From NCBI GenBank assembly GCA_910587915.1, contig CAJUOB010000003.1, positions 1-64,000 on the forward strand: a stretch of 64,000 bases of DNA, given 5' to 3'. The position numbers were made by a program, and so were the translations under genes. Positions 1-9,055 of this stretch are shown here, one piece after another (positions within the stretch are counted from its first letter, which is position 1; each line of letters begins with the position of its first letter). Source of the stretch: an uncultured Muribaculaceae bacterium. GTDB taxonomy: Bacteria > Bacteroidota > Bacteroidia > Bacteroidales > Muribaculaceae. The notes under the pieces were generated by a model. The model saw only the letters and a program-made list of their open reading frames with translations, was not told the origin of the DNA and ran no database searches.

Positions 1-637
1 GATAACACTATGCTCCGACATCATCGCTCACCAACCGGAAAAATCCGCTGACCCGGAATAGCAGCAGCGTGGCGAGTTTTTTCAATTTCATCGGATGCTA
101 TATGCGGTGTGAGGCTGGCTCGTCTTACGCGCGCGACAATGTTGTTGAGCCGGGAAGCGCATGAAACGGTCCAACAGAATTACTGTTAGTGTAAAGCGTT
201 GAAAAACAGAGTTTTATAAAATGGGGGGGGGTAGGCTCGAGGGCTGTGTCTCAAGCTGAGGCCATGGTTAATTGTGCGGGTATGTACGGTATATACAGAG
301 TGCATGGTTATAAGAGCTGCTTTTGATTCAAAAAGTCCACCGTTCTGTTACTTGAGCAATGCATTGGCGTTCAATGTGTTGTACAACGGAGGGGGTGGCC
401 GTTGCAGTCAAATTCAGTCGCCTTTGGGCGAAAAGATTAGCCGGGGAGGTATTTGAAATTTGGGCAGACATTGAGGGTAGAGATAATTTTCAAATGCAAA
501 ATTACAAATTTCTGAGAAATTGGCAAAATTTATCCATGAAGCAGGCCGAAGTGTGCGATTTTATTGTGCAAGTTGGCAAAAATCCATCAAAAGCTGATAG
601 AAGTTGCGGTTTTTTCGATTGTATATGCATTTTCTTC
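1..637. other. Non-coding left flank, no gene seen
   Basis: No convincing gene is visible. The open frames here are short, lack a recognisable domain and overlap each other. A run of nine G lies at 223-231. The stretch may be the downstream flank of a gene left of the window. The promoter of the GH20 gene begins at its right end. Confidence 0.6.
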
Positions 638-667
638 TTGTTTTTTAGATATAAATGTATACTTTTG
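638..667 (+). promoter_or_regulatory. Bacteroidota-type promoter of the GH20 gene
   Basis: A -33 TTG (638-640), a 19-base spacer and a -7 box TACTTTTG (660-667) match the Bacteroidota consensus TTG / TAnnTTTG. The start codon follows about 50 bases later, giving a leader of normal length. Confidence 0.6.
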
Positions 668-717
668 CAATACAGAACTATACTGTATAACACATTGATT
701 CATCAAACTATGCTTCC

Positions 718-2982
718 ATGAGATTGCGTTTAACATTTTTTATTGGTCTTTTACTTTTGTTTGTTGTTTATTCGTGTCGTAATAATGACACACCTGCCGC
801 TGAAGCCCCGTTTGTGCTCGGATGGGATGTGGAGAACCTCGAACCCGATTCCACCGGGCGCCACTACCGCCAGACGATGTGTCTCACAGGCGATTTGCGC
901 GGTGTGAACCGCATCGCTTTCAACCAGTTTGCCCGGAGCATGGAGCTCGCCGACCCGGCAGATACGTTGATAGAGATAGTGCCGGGATATTACGCTATCG
1001 GCAGCTCGCGTTTTGCCGATGCCACCGGCGCCGATACCTTGGTGTTCGAACTGCTTACCAAGGGGTCGCTCCACTCCATCCGCTATGCCCCCGAAGGCTT
1101 CCATGCGGTGATGGCCGACGGTTCGGTGCTTCCTGTGCGGCTCGAACAGGCCGATATCACAGCACGCCGCAGCGGTTATGCCCAGGGTAAACGCGACTAC
1201 ATGCCCTACGGCGATGCCGTCTATGCCCGCAACGAGCAGATTGCCGGCGGTACCGCCGGAGTCTACGATGTGGTGCCGTCGTTCAAGAACGTGACTCTCG
1301 GCGAAGGGTCGAGCATGGTCGACCTCGATGCCATAGAGTTCAGGACTCCTGCCACCGAACTTCAGCCCGAGGAATACCGTATCACTGTGGGCGATGGCCG
1401 CATGACGGTAGAGGCGCCCGAGGCCATGTGGCCGCGTCTGCGTCTGCGACTTGCGCACGCATTCGGCGATGGTAAGCGCGAGCTTCCCGATGCTGTTATA
1501 ACCGACCGTCCGTCGCTGCCTTACCGCGGTCTGATGGTGGACATAGCCCGCAACTTCCAGCAGCCCGAAGAGATACATCGTGTGCTCGACATGATGGCAG
1601 TCTACGGGCTCAATGTGTTCCACTTCCATCTTGTCGATGACGAGGCCTGGCGCCTGGAGATTGCCGGGCTCCCCGAGCTTACCGAGATGGGCGGCCGCCG
1701 TGGCTATACTCCCGGAAGCGACGGCACTTTCCTTCCGCAGATTTTCGGCGGCGACGGCAATCCTGCATCCGCTACCTCGAACAACGGATACATTACCCGC
1801 CAGGAATATATCGACATAATAAAGCATGCCGACAGCCTCGGAATCGCCGTGATACCCGAAATCGAATCGCCAGGCCATGGCCGCGCTGCTATCAAGGCCA
1901 TGGAGCTGCGTGCCCGCCGCACGGGCGACCCCTCGCTGCTGATGCACGAAGAAGGCGACTCGTCGCGCTACACTTCGGCTCAGTCATTCCACGACAATGT
2001 GATGAATCCGGCGCTTGAGGGCACATATAAATTAATGAATGCCGTGGCTGATGATATTGCAGCAATGCATCGCGAGGCCGGTGTGCCCCTGGTAGCTATA
2101 CACATAGGTGGCGATGAGGTGCCGCGAGGTGCCTGGAGCGGTAGCCCTGCTGTCGCTGCCATGATGGAGCGCGACGGGCTCTCATCAGAGAAAGAAGTGC
2201 ATGCGGCGTTTGTGCGTCGTGTGGCATCGGACTTCGCCAAGAAGGGCATAGCCATATCGGGCTGGCAGGAAATAGCGCTCAATCACTCGGACGACTATAA
2301 TACCGAGGTGCGTCCGCAGGTATTCTCGGTGAATTGCTGGAGTACACTTGCCTCGCAGGGAGCCGGAGGTGTGGTTGAGGCTGTGGCAACCTCGGGATAT
2401 CCTGTGGTGCTGAGCAATGTTAATCATTTCTACCTCGACATGTGCTACAACCGCCATCCCTATGAGCGCGGCCTCACATGGGGCGGTACGACCGATGAGT
2501 TCTCGGCGCTTGCCGGCTATCCGGCGCGTCTGTGCCCCTTCCCGGGAGCTAATCTCCGCGGTGTGCAGGGTCAGGTGTTTGCCGAGACTATCCGCGACCG
2601 TGGTAACCTCGAGACCATGCTGTTCCCCAAGATGCTCGGACTCGCCGAGCGTGGCTGGAACCCCGACAGCACTTACTCCGAGGCAGATTTCCATGCCGTG
2701 ATTCTCGGCGAGATTCCCAAGTGGGAAAATGCCGGGCTTACCTACCATGTGCGTCAGCCGGGTATATCGATTGAAGATGGCCGCTATGTGCGCGTGAATT
2801 CGCCTTATCCCGACGCTGTGGTGCGCTTCACTCTCGATGGAAGCAATCCGACCGAGAAGTCGCCCGAGCTTCGCCCCGGCGAGACTTTCGACCTCAAACT
2901 CAGCCCGGATGTCAAGCAGGTGCGAGCACGCCTATGGCTCAACGGGCACCCGTCGCTTGTGTCGATCCTGCCATTTGATTAA
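718..2982 (+). CDS. Beta-N-acetylhexosaminidase lipoprotein, GH20
   Basis: It likely removes terminal N-acetylglucosamine or N-acetylgalactosamine from glycans such as host mucin or cell-wall fragments, at the cell envelope. The N-terminus is a lipoprotein signal with cleavage before the Cys of VYSC (about residue 20). A GH20b-like N-terminal region precedes the (beta/alpha)8 catalytic domain, which has HFHLVDDEAWR and the Asp-Glu pair in HIGGDE (D466, E467) that defines substrate-assisted GH20 catalysis. The last 80 residues (FTLDGSNPTE) resemble the chitobiase C-terminal domain. Length (754 residues) is usual for Bacteroidales GH20. It stands alone with its own promoter and no SusC/SusD pair beside it. 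Family is certain; the exact substrate is not. Confidence 0.93.
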   Translation: MRLRLTFFIGLLLLFVVYSCRNNDTPAAEAPFVLGWDVENLEPDSTGRHYRQTMCLTGDLRGVNRIAFNQFARSMELADPADTLIEIVPGYYAIGSSRFADATGADTLVFELLTKGSLHSIRYAPEGFHAVMADGSVLPVRLEQADITARRSGYAQGKRDYMPYGDAVYARNEQIAGGTAGVYDVVPSFKNVTLGEGSSMVDLDAIEFRTPATELQPEEYRITVGDGRMTVEAPEAMWPRLRLRLAHAFGDGKRELPDAVITDRPSLPYRGLMVDIARNFQQPEEIHRVLDMMAVYGLNVFHFHLVDDEAWRLEIAGLPELTEMGGRRGYTPGSDGTFLPQIFGGDGNPASATSNNGYITRQEYIDIIKHADSLGIAVIPEIESPGHGRAAIKAMELRARRTGDPSLLMHEEGDSSRYTSAQSFHDNVMNPALEGTYKLMNAVADDIAAMHREAGVPLVAIHIGGDEVPRGAWSGSPAVAAMMERDGLSSEKEVHAAFVRRVASDFAKKGIAISGWQEIALNHSDDYNTEVRPQVFSVNCWSTLASQGAGGVVEAVATSGYPVVLSNVNHFYLDMCYNRHPYERGLTWGGTTDEFSALAGYPARLCPFPGANLRGVQGQVFAETIRDRGNLETMLFPKMLGLAERGWNPDSTYSEADFHAVILGEIPKWENAGLTYHVRQPGISIEDGRYVRVNSPYPDAVVRFTLDGSNPTEKSPELRPGETFDLKLSPDVKQVRARLWLNGHPSLVSILPFD

Positions 2983-2983
2983 A

Positions 2984-3096
2984 AGTTTAAGGGGTTAAAG
3001 GAGTTAAAAGAGTTAAGGGAGTTAAGAGATTGGTGGTTTTGCTGCATGTAGAACCGATATCTCAACTCCCTTGACTCTTTTGACTTTTTTAACTTC
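2984..3096. repeat. Inverted pair of 9-base tandem repeats
   Basis: After the GH20 stop, units of the form GTTAARRGA repeat about five times in tandem (2984-3030). About 26 bases later the complement of the same units runs the other way (3057-3096: CTCCCTTGA, CTCTTTTGA, CTTTTTTAA). The arms could pair over roughly 34 bases with several G-U pairs. It may end GH20 transcription, but no T-tract follows the stem. Confidence 0.6.
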
Positions 3097-3125
3097 TTGC
3101 GGCGATCTAAAAAAAGTCGTTGGGA

Positions 3126-3156
3126 TTGGTATTGAGCATATTTTGAGCTATTTTTG
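3126..3156 (+). promoter_or_regulatory. polA promoter abutting the start codon
   Basis: TTG (3126-3128), 20 bases, then TATTTTTG (3149-3156). The ATG at 3160 begins only three bases after the -7 box, so the transcript would be leaderless or nearly so. Confidence 0.55.
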
Positions 3157-3159
3157 CGT

Positions 3160-5913
3160 ATGGAAGAAAAGAAACTATTTCTACTCGATGCTTATGCATT
3201 GATATACAGGGCATACTATGCGCTCATGCGTTCGCCCAGAGTGACATCGGCGGGGTTCAATACCTCGGCAATATTCGGATTTCTGCTCGCGCTCGACGAT
3301 GTGATGCGCAAGGAGAATCCCAGCCATATAGGTGTGTGCTTCGATCCGGAGCACGGGCGCACGTTCCGCCATGAGCAGTATCCTGAGTACAAGGCCGGGC
3401 GCGACAAGCAGCCCGAGGATATCACTGCAGCTATTCCATATATAAAGGCAATACTCGAGGCTTACCGCATACCCGTGCTCGAAGCAGCCGGATATGAGGC
3501 CGATGATATAATAGGCACACTGTCGCGTCGTGCCGAGGCCGAAGGCTTCACCACCTATATGATGACTCCCGACAAGGACTACGGACAGCTTGTGACCGAC
3601 CGTGTGTTCATGTACCGTCCTGCACTCAAGGGCCAGGGCTTCGAAATCCGCGGGCCGCAGCAGGTGTGCGAGCGATATGGCATATCGGCTCCTTCGCAGG
3701 TAATCGATCTGCTTGCACTCGAGGGCGATGCGTCCGACAATGTGCCCGGTTGTCCCGGGGTGGGCGAAAAAACTGCCGTGAAGCTTATCCAGCAGTTTGG
3801 CTCGGTGGAGAATATGCTCGAGCATACCGATGAAATAAAGGGTGCGCTGCGCACAAAGGTGGAAGCCAACGCCGGGCAGATACGGATGTCGAAAGAGCTT
3901 GTGACGATATGCACCGATGCTCCAGTGCCCTTCGACCCCGAGGCATTGCGGCGTTGCGAGCCCGATGTGCCGGCTTTGCTTGCTCTGTTCAAAGAGTTGG
4001 AGTTCAAAACTTTCGCTTCTAAATTTGCCAAAGAAGAAAAAACACAGACACCGCCGCCGAGTCCTGCCGGGACCATGGGTTCGCTTTTCGATATACCCGA
4101 GGAAGATGTGCCTACGATTAAATATGAAGCTCCGTCGACACCCGTAGAGGAGCTCGACTCGCCCGAGGTTGCCTCGGCTTTCATCTCGGCTGCCATGGCT
4201 GCCGGGGAGGTGGGAGTTGCTCTCAATGCCGACGGCACCGAAGCAATGACGGCACAGCCTTATGGCATAGCATTGTCGTACGACAGCGAAAGAGGCGGCC
4301 GCACGGGCTATATCCATTTCAGTTCCGATGCGTCGGTGCGCTCCGTTCAGACGGGTCTGCTTGCGCCGCTGTTCGCCTCGCCGGCGGTCACTGTTGTCGG
4401 CGAGGATATGAAGCGTACCATGCTTGTGCTCCGGCGCATGGGTGTGGAATTTGCCGGTGCCAAGTGGTTCGATACCGGAGTGGCTCACTATCTGTGCAAT
4501 CCTGAGTCGAAGCACGACACGGCTACTATGGCCATGGTCTATCTTGGTTTCCGCACCTACGATGCCGACTATTCGGCTGCGGAGCGGCGCCGGCCTCCGC
4601 TCGACCCTGCTGCCTGCATGGGCGAGACGGCAGCTGTTTCGTTACGTCTGCGTGCTCCATTGATGTCGGAACTTGCCGAGAAGAAACATCTCGAACTTTT
4701 CGATACGGTCGAGACCCCTATGGTTGCCGTTCTGGCGGGCATGGAGTGGTGTGGCGCCCGTGTCGATGTGGATGAGCTGCACAGGCTCTCCGGCGAACTG
4801 CGTGGACGTCTGGCGGCCCTCGAGCAGGAGGCATACTCGCTTGCCGGTCGGGAGTTCAATGTCAATTCACCGATGGCTGTAGGCCGCATACTCTTCGAGG
4901 AGATGCAGATTGACCCTAAGGCCAAGCGCACCAAGGGTGGCGCATGGTCCACTGCCGAGGATGTGCTCGAAAAGTATAGTAAGGATGTTCCGTTGGTACG
5001 GCTGATACTCGACATAAGGGCGCTCAAAAAACTGCTGGCTACATATATCGACGCGTTGCCGAAACTCATAAATCCCCGGACCGGAAAGCTGCACACCACC
5101 TACAACCAGACTGCTACGGCGACCGGACGCCTCTCTTCCACCAATCCTAATCTGCAGAATATACCGGTGCGTACTGCCGATGGCCGCGATATCCGCCGTG
5201 CTTTCGTACCCGATGCCGGCGACCTGATGCTGTCGGCCGACTATTCGCAGATAGAGCTGCGTCTGATGGCCGATCTGAGCGGCGATGAAGAGATGGTAGG
5301 GGCCTTCCTCAGCGGAGCCGATATACACCGCGCCACAGCCGCCAAGATATATCATGAGTCGCTCGAGGATGTGACCGACGATCAGCGCCGTAATGCCAAG
5401 ACTGCCAACTTCGGCATCATATACGGTATATCGGCGTTCGGACTGTCGGAACGTCTCGGCATGCCTCGCAGTGAGGCCAAGGCTCTGATAGAAGGCTACC
5501 TGAAAACCTATCCGAAAGTCGAGGAGTATATGCAGAAATCGATAGAGGATGCACGTCGCGACGGCTTTGTGAGCACCATAATGGGGCGAAAACGCTATCT
5601 GCCCGATATTGCGAGCCGCAGCGCTGCCGTGCGCGGCTATGCCGAGCGGAATGCCATCAATGCTCCCCTGCAAGGTTCTGCGGCCGACATCATAAAGGTT
5701 GCCATGGTGGCAATCGATGCCGAGATACGACGTCGAGGCTTGCGCTCGAGAATGATAATGCAGGTGCACGACGAATTGATATTCAATGTCGTGCCCGATG
5801 AGCTTGCCGAAATGCAGGAGCTTGTGGTGCGGCTTATGGAAGGCGCCTATAAGGGAACTGTGCCCATGGAAGTGTCGGCCGGCGTCGGCGCCAACTGGCT
5901 CGAAGCCCACTGA
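3160..5913 (+). CDS. polA: DNA polymerase I
   Basis: It fills gaps and removes RNA primers in replication and repair. The 5'-nuclease domain comes first (about 1-290, with DAYALIYRAYYA, GYEADDIIG and GDASDNVPG). A 3'-5' exonuclease-like domain spans about 320-530 and the polymerase domain about 540-917. Polymerase motifs are intact: DYSQIELR (D694), RRNAKTANFGIIYG (K747, Y755) and VHDE (H870-E872). The exonuclease domain lacks the usual metal ligands: the DxE motif reads VALNADG near 353, and the other two Asp sites read KRTM and GETAAVSL. The ATG at 3160 is preferred; the frame also has a TTG at 3154 lying inside the -7 box. A bidirectional terminator follows. Confidence 0.97.
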   Translation: MEEKKLFLLDAYALIYRAYYALMRSPRVTSAGFNTSAIFGFLLALDDVMRKENPSHIGVCFDPEHGRTFRHEQYPEYKAGRDKQPEDITAAIPYIKAILEAYRIPVLEAAGYEADDIIGTLSRRAEAEGFTTYMMTPDKDYGQLVTDRVFMYRPALKGQGFEIRGPQQVCERYGISAPSQVIDLLALEGDASDNVPGCPGVGEKTAVKLIQQFGSVENMLEHTDEIKGALRTKVEANAGQIRMSKELVTICTDAPVPFDPEALRRCEPDVPALLALFKELEFKTFASKFAKEEKTQTPPPSPAGTMGSLFDIPEEDVPTIKYEAPSTPVEELDSPEVASAFISAAMAAGEVGVALNADGTEAMTAQPYGIALSYDSERGGRTGYIHFSSDASVRSVQTGLLAPLFASPAVTVVGEDMKRTMLVLRRMGVEFAGAKWFDTGVAHYLCNPESKHDTATMAMVYLGFRTYDADYSAAERRRPPLDPAACMGETAAVSLRLRAPLMSELAEKKHLELFDTVETPMVAVLAGMEWCGARVDVDELHRLSGELRGRLAALEQEAYSLAGREFNVNSPMAVGRILFEEMQIDPKAKRTKGGAWSTAEDVLEKYSKDVPLVRLILDIRALKKLLATYIDALPKLINPRTGKLHTTYNQTATATGRLSSTNPNLQNIPVRTADGRDIRRAFVPDAGDLMLSADYSQIELRLMADLSGDEEMVGAFLSGADIHRATAAKIYHESLEDVTDDQRRNAKTANFGIIYGISAFGLSERLGMPRSEAKALIEGYLKTYPKVEEYMQKSIEDARRDGFVSTIMGRKRYLPDIASRSAAVRGYAERNAINAPLQGSAADIIKVAMVAIDAEIRRRGLRSRMIMQVHDELIFNVVPDELAEMQELVVRLMEGAYKGTVPMEVSAGVGANWLEAH

Positions 5914-5924
5914 TTATAACAATT

Positions 5925-5968
5925 AAAAAAAAGACGGAACCGGTCGACCGATTCCGTCTTTTTTTTTA
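5925..5968. terminator. Bidirectional terminator between polA and groEL
   Basis: The stem GACGGAA (5933-5939) pairs with TTCCGTC (5952-5958) around a palindromic core. It is flanked by an A-tract on the left and a T-tract on the right, so it can serve both converging genes. Confidence 0.85.
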
Positions 5969-5987
5969 GATATATATGGTGGGATGA

Positions 5988-7622
5988 TTACATCATGCCG
6001 CCCATACCGCCCATGCCGGGAGCGGGCATCGGTGCGGGATTCTCTTCTTTCTTCTCGGCGATTACGCACTCGGTGGTGAGGAACATGCCTGCGATGGATG
6101 CTGCATTTTCGAGAGCTACGCGGGTCACCTTAGCGGGGTCGATTACACCGGCAGCGAGAAGGTTTTCATATGTATCGGTGCGGGCATTGTAGCCGAAGTC
6201 ATCGCTGCCTTCGCTCACTTTCTGTACTACGACAGCGCCTTCGACGCCTGCGTTGGCGGCAATCTGGCGGAGAGGCTCCTCGATGGCGCGCTCTACGATG
6301 GCGATACCGGTCTGCTCATCGTCGTTTGCACCCTTGAGGTCGCGGAGACGTTCGAGACAGCGGATGTATGCCACGCCACCACCGGGAACGATACCTTCGG
6401 CGATAGCTGCGCGTGTGGCGCTGAGGGCATCGTCGACACGGTCTTTCTTTTCTTTCATCTCAACTTCGGAGGGGGCACCTACGTGGAGCACAGCTACACC
6501 GCCGGCGAGTTTGGCCAGACGTTCCTGGAGTTTCTCGCGGTCGTAGTCGCTTGTGGTCTGGGCTATCTGAGCCTTGATCTGAGCCACGCGTGCGGCAATG
6601 CGTTCTTTGTCGCCGTCGCGGTTCACGATAGTGGTGCTTTCCTTGTTGACGGTCACGGTGTTGGCGTGTCCGAGTTCCTGCATTGTAGCCTGGTCGAGCT
6701 TCATGCCCTTCTCTTCGGAAACTACTGTTCCGCCGGTGAGAATAGCGATGTCTTCGAGCATTTCCTTGCGGCGGTCGCCGAAGCCGGGAGCCTTGACAGC
6801 GCATACTTTGAGAGAACCGCGGAGACGGTTCACCACCAGTGCTGCGAGAGCGTCCTGGTCAACGTCTTCAGCGATGATCAGGAGAGGTCGTCCGCTCTGT
6901 GCGGTAGCCTCGAGGATGGGCAGGATGTCCTTGAGGTTGGATATCTTCTTGTCGTGGAGCAGGATGAAGGGGCTGTCCATGACGCATTCCATTTTTTCGG
7001 TGTCGGTGACGAAGTAGGGCGAAATGTATCCGCGGTCGAACTGCATGCCTTCCACAACCTCGATGGTGGTTTCGGTGCCTTTGGCTTCGTCGACAGTGAT
7101 TACGCCTTCTTTCTTCACTTTCTCCATGGCTTCAGCAATGAGGCGGCCGATGGTCTCGTCGTTGTTGGCGCTCACGCGGGCCACGTCTTCGATTTTCTTG
7201 AAGTCGTCGCCTACTTCCTGGCTCATGTCGCGGATGCCTTCCACCACAGCAGCCACGGCTTTATCGATGCCGCGCTTGAGGTCCATGGGGTTTGCACCTG
7301 CGGTTACATTCTTGAGGCCTACGGCGATGATGGCCTGAGCGAGTACGGTAGCGGTGGTTGTGCCATCGCCGGCATCGTCGCCGGTCTTGGAAGCAACTTC
7401 TTTCACCAGCTGAGCACCCATGTTACGGAAGGGTTCGTCGAGTTCTACCTCGCGTGCCACGCTTACACCGTCCTTGGTGATGTGGGGGGCGCCGAATTGC
7501 TTGCTGATGATCACATTGCGGCCTTTGGGACCGAGGGTTACCTTTACGGCGTCGGCGAGAGCGTCGACACCTTTCTTGAGCTCTTCGCGAGCTTCGTTAT
7601 TGAATTTTATTTCTTTAGCCAT
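5988..7622 (-). CDS. groEL: Chaperonin GroEL, 60 kDa
   Basis: It folds proteins with ATP in a double-ring chamber in the cytoplasm, with GroES as the lid. All 544 residues are collinear with the family: KFNNEAREELKKGVD at the start, the ATP-site loop GDGTTTATVLA near 86-96, and a Gly/Met-rich tail (GMGGMGGMM). It lies 74 bases downstream of groES in the same operon and shares its heat-shock-type promoter region. Nothing in the protein looks unusual. Confidence 0.99.
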   Translation of the reverse strand: MAKEIKFNNEAREELKKGVDALADAVKVTLGPKGRNVIISKQFGAPHITKDGVSVAREVELDEPFRNMGAQLVKEVASKTGDDAGDGTTTATVLAQAIIAVGLKNVTAGANPMDLKRGIDKAVAAVVEGIRDMSQEVGDDFKKIEDVARVSANNDETIGRLIAEAMEKVKKEGVITVDEAKGTETTIEVVEGMQFDRGYISPYFVTDTEKMECVMDSPFILLHDKKISNLKDILPILEATAQSGRPLLIIAEDVDQDALAALVVNRLRGSLKVCAVKAPGFGDRRKEMLEDIAILTGGTVVSEEKGMKLDQATMQELGHANTVTVNKESTTIVNRDGDKERIAARVAQIKAQIAQTTSDYDREKLQERLAKLAGGVAVLHVGAPSEVEMKEKKDRVDDALSATRAAIAEGIVPGGGVAYIRCLERLRDLKGANDDEQTGIAIVERAIEEPLRQIAANAGVEGAVVVQKVSEGSDDFGYNARTDTYENLLAAGVIDPAKVTRVALENAASIAGMFLTTECVIAEKKEENPAPMPAPGMGGMGGMM

Positions 7623-7696
7623 TTTAGTTGTTGTTTAAGGGTTCGGCCACAGGGCGGTGAATACTCACCTTTACCATGAGCCTTGGATTGTAGAAA

Positions 7697-7969
7697 TTAT
7701 TCGATTACTGCGAGAACTTCGTTCTGGCGCATCACAAGCACCTTGTCGCCTTCGAATTCGATTTCAGTACCGGCATATTTGCCATAGAGCACTACATCGC
7801 CGGCCTTAAGTACCATTTCTTCGTCCTTTGTGCCGTTGCCTACTGCAAGCACGGTGCCTTTGAGGGGTTTCTCTTTAGCGGAGTCGGGGATGATGATACC
7901 CGAGCTGGTCACTTCTTCTGCGGCGGTGGGCTGAATGATGACGCGGTCGGCAAGTGGTTTGAGTTTCAT
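7697..7969 (-). CDS. groES: Co-chaperonin GroES, 10 kDa
   Basis: It forms the heptameric lid of the GroEL chamber. At 90 residues it is of normal length, with the N-terminal KPLADRVIIQP and the mobile loop (EEVTSSGIIIPDSAKEKP) that docks on GroEL. It is the first gene of the groES-groEL operon. Its leader is about 60 bases long from a -7 box at 8033-8040, with a perfect 10-base inverted repeat across the -33 region (8055-8075). No CIRCE element was found. Confidence 0.98.
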   Translation of the reverse strand: MKLKPLADRVIIQPTAAEEVTSSGIIIPDSAKEKPLKGTVLAVGNGTKDEEMVLKAGDVVLYGKYAGTEIEFEGDKVLVMRQNEVLAVIE

Positions 7970-8032
7970 AATTGTATAGTGATTTTAGTTGTATAGAATC
8001 TTGAGTGATGTCTGCATCTGCATAGGTATGTG

Positions 8033-8075
8033 CAAAAATCGCGCCAATCGCCTGATGGCAGTCGTCGACTGCCAT
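8033..8075 (-). promoter_or_regulatory. groESL promoter with overlapping palindrome
   Basis: On the minus strand a -7-like GATTTTTG lies at 8033-8040. No TTG is found at the right distance. Instead a perfect inverted repeat, ATGGCAGTCG (8055-8064), one base, then its reverse complement (8066-8075), covers the -33 region. This is a good position for a repressor or activator site. It could also be a hairpin ending the upstream gene, but no T-tract follows it. Confidence 0.45.
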
Positions 8076-8119
8076 TTTGGCAATAGCACAAGGAATAACG
8101 CCATATTCCGCCTTGCGGT

Positions 8120-9055
8120 TTATGACAATTTTTCGAAAGAGGAGGGTATGGGTGTGGAGAACGACATGTCGCGCCGTGTGGTGGGGTGCACGAAGCGCAG
8201 AGTCTGGGCGTGGAGCGCCAGACGGTGTATTGGCGAGGCCGGTGCGCCGTAGCGGCGGTCGCCCGCAATGGGGTGTCCGGCTTCTTTCATGTGCACGCGT
8301 ATCTGGTTTTTGCGGCCTGTGGCCAAGCTCAGTTCAACCAGAGAGTAGCGACCGCGTGTGCGCAGAGTGCGGTAGTATGTCACGGCAAGCTGGCCTTTGT
8401 CGGGGTCGGGGGTAGAGTATACCTCGTGGGCGGCGTTCTCGGCAAGGTAGCTGCGCATCTCGCCTTCGGCCGGGTCGAGCGGGCCTTTGGTTATCACGGC
8501 CACATATCGGCGTTCGAGCACCATGTTGTTCCAGTTGTGCTGCATGGTCTCTTTGGCCTTCATTGTCTTGGCAAACATCATGAGGCCTGATGTGTCGCGG
8601 TCGAGACGGTGAACAATAAACAGTTTATTGCGCGGGTCCTTGCGCTTCACATAGTCGCGGAGCAGGGAGTAGGCGGTTCCTTCCTTTATCTTGTCGGTGC
8701 CCATCGACAGCAGTCCGTATCCTTTGTTCACCACGATAATGTCGTCGTCTTCATATACTATCTTCAGACGGGAGTGGTAGAATGTCTGGAATTCGCGTGT
8801 GGTGTTGACGCACACGGTATCGCCGGCGGCGACAGGACGGTCGAACTGGGTGGTAACGGTACCGTTTACCATCACTTGATTGTGCTTTAGAAACTCCTTG
8901 ACGGTAGTTTTCTTTCTGTCGGGCATGGCAGCGGTGAGGAATTCGAGAAGTCCTGCGGGCTGTTCGCTCTCGGGCTTGAATTCTACGATGTTGTCGGGGC
9001 GAAACACCCCTTTTTGTGTGCCCGGTTTTGCCGATAGTGGTCTGCGGGGGCTCAT
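8120..9055 (-). CDS. RluA-family 23S rRNA/tRNA pseudouridine synthase
   Basis: It converts uridine to pseudouridine in structured RNA. An S4-like RNA-binding region lies near residues 45-85 (TVKEFLKHNQVMVNG). The catalytic domain has HRLDRDTSG with the catalytic Asp at about 152. At 311 residues it fits the RluD/RluC group, but which uridine it modifies cannot be told from sequence. Its ATG overlaps the topA stop by four bases (9052-9055), so the two are translationally coupled. Confidence 0.9.
   Translation of the reverse strand: MSPRRPLSAKPGTQKGVFRPDNIVEFKPESEQPAGLLEFLTAAMPDRKKTTVKEFLKHNQVMVNGTVTTQFDRPVAAGDTVCVNTTREFQTFYHSRLKIVYEDDDIIVVNKGYGLLSMGTDKIKEGTAYSLLRDYVKRKDPRNKLFIVHRLDRDTSGLMMFAKTMKAKETMQHNWNNMVLERRYVAVITKGPLDPAEGEMRSYLAENAAHEVYSTPDPDKGQLAVTYYRTLRTRGRYSLVELSLATGRKNQIRVHMKEAGHPIAGDRRYGAPASPIHRLALHAQTLRFVHPTTRRDMSFSTPIPSSFEKLS

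Noticed and set aside
359..721. 120-residue frame in the left flank
   Set aside because: No domain, mixed composition, runs through the promoter of the GH20 gene and ends at its start.
751..1947. Open frame opposite the GH20 gene
   Set aside because: Same reason: an antisense shadow of a well-supported gene with His/Gly/Arg-rich composition.
6483..7679. Plus-strand frame opposite groEL
   Set aside because: Shadow of groEL; no recognisable features of its own.
7970..8119. CIRCE element upstream of groES
   Set aside because: TTAGCACTC/GAGTGCTAA is absent; the palindrome found has another sequence.
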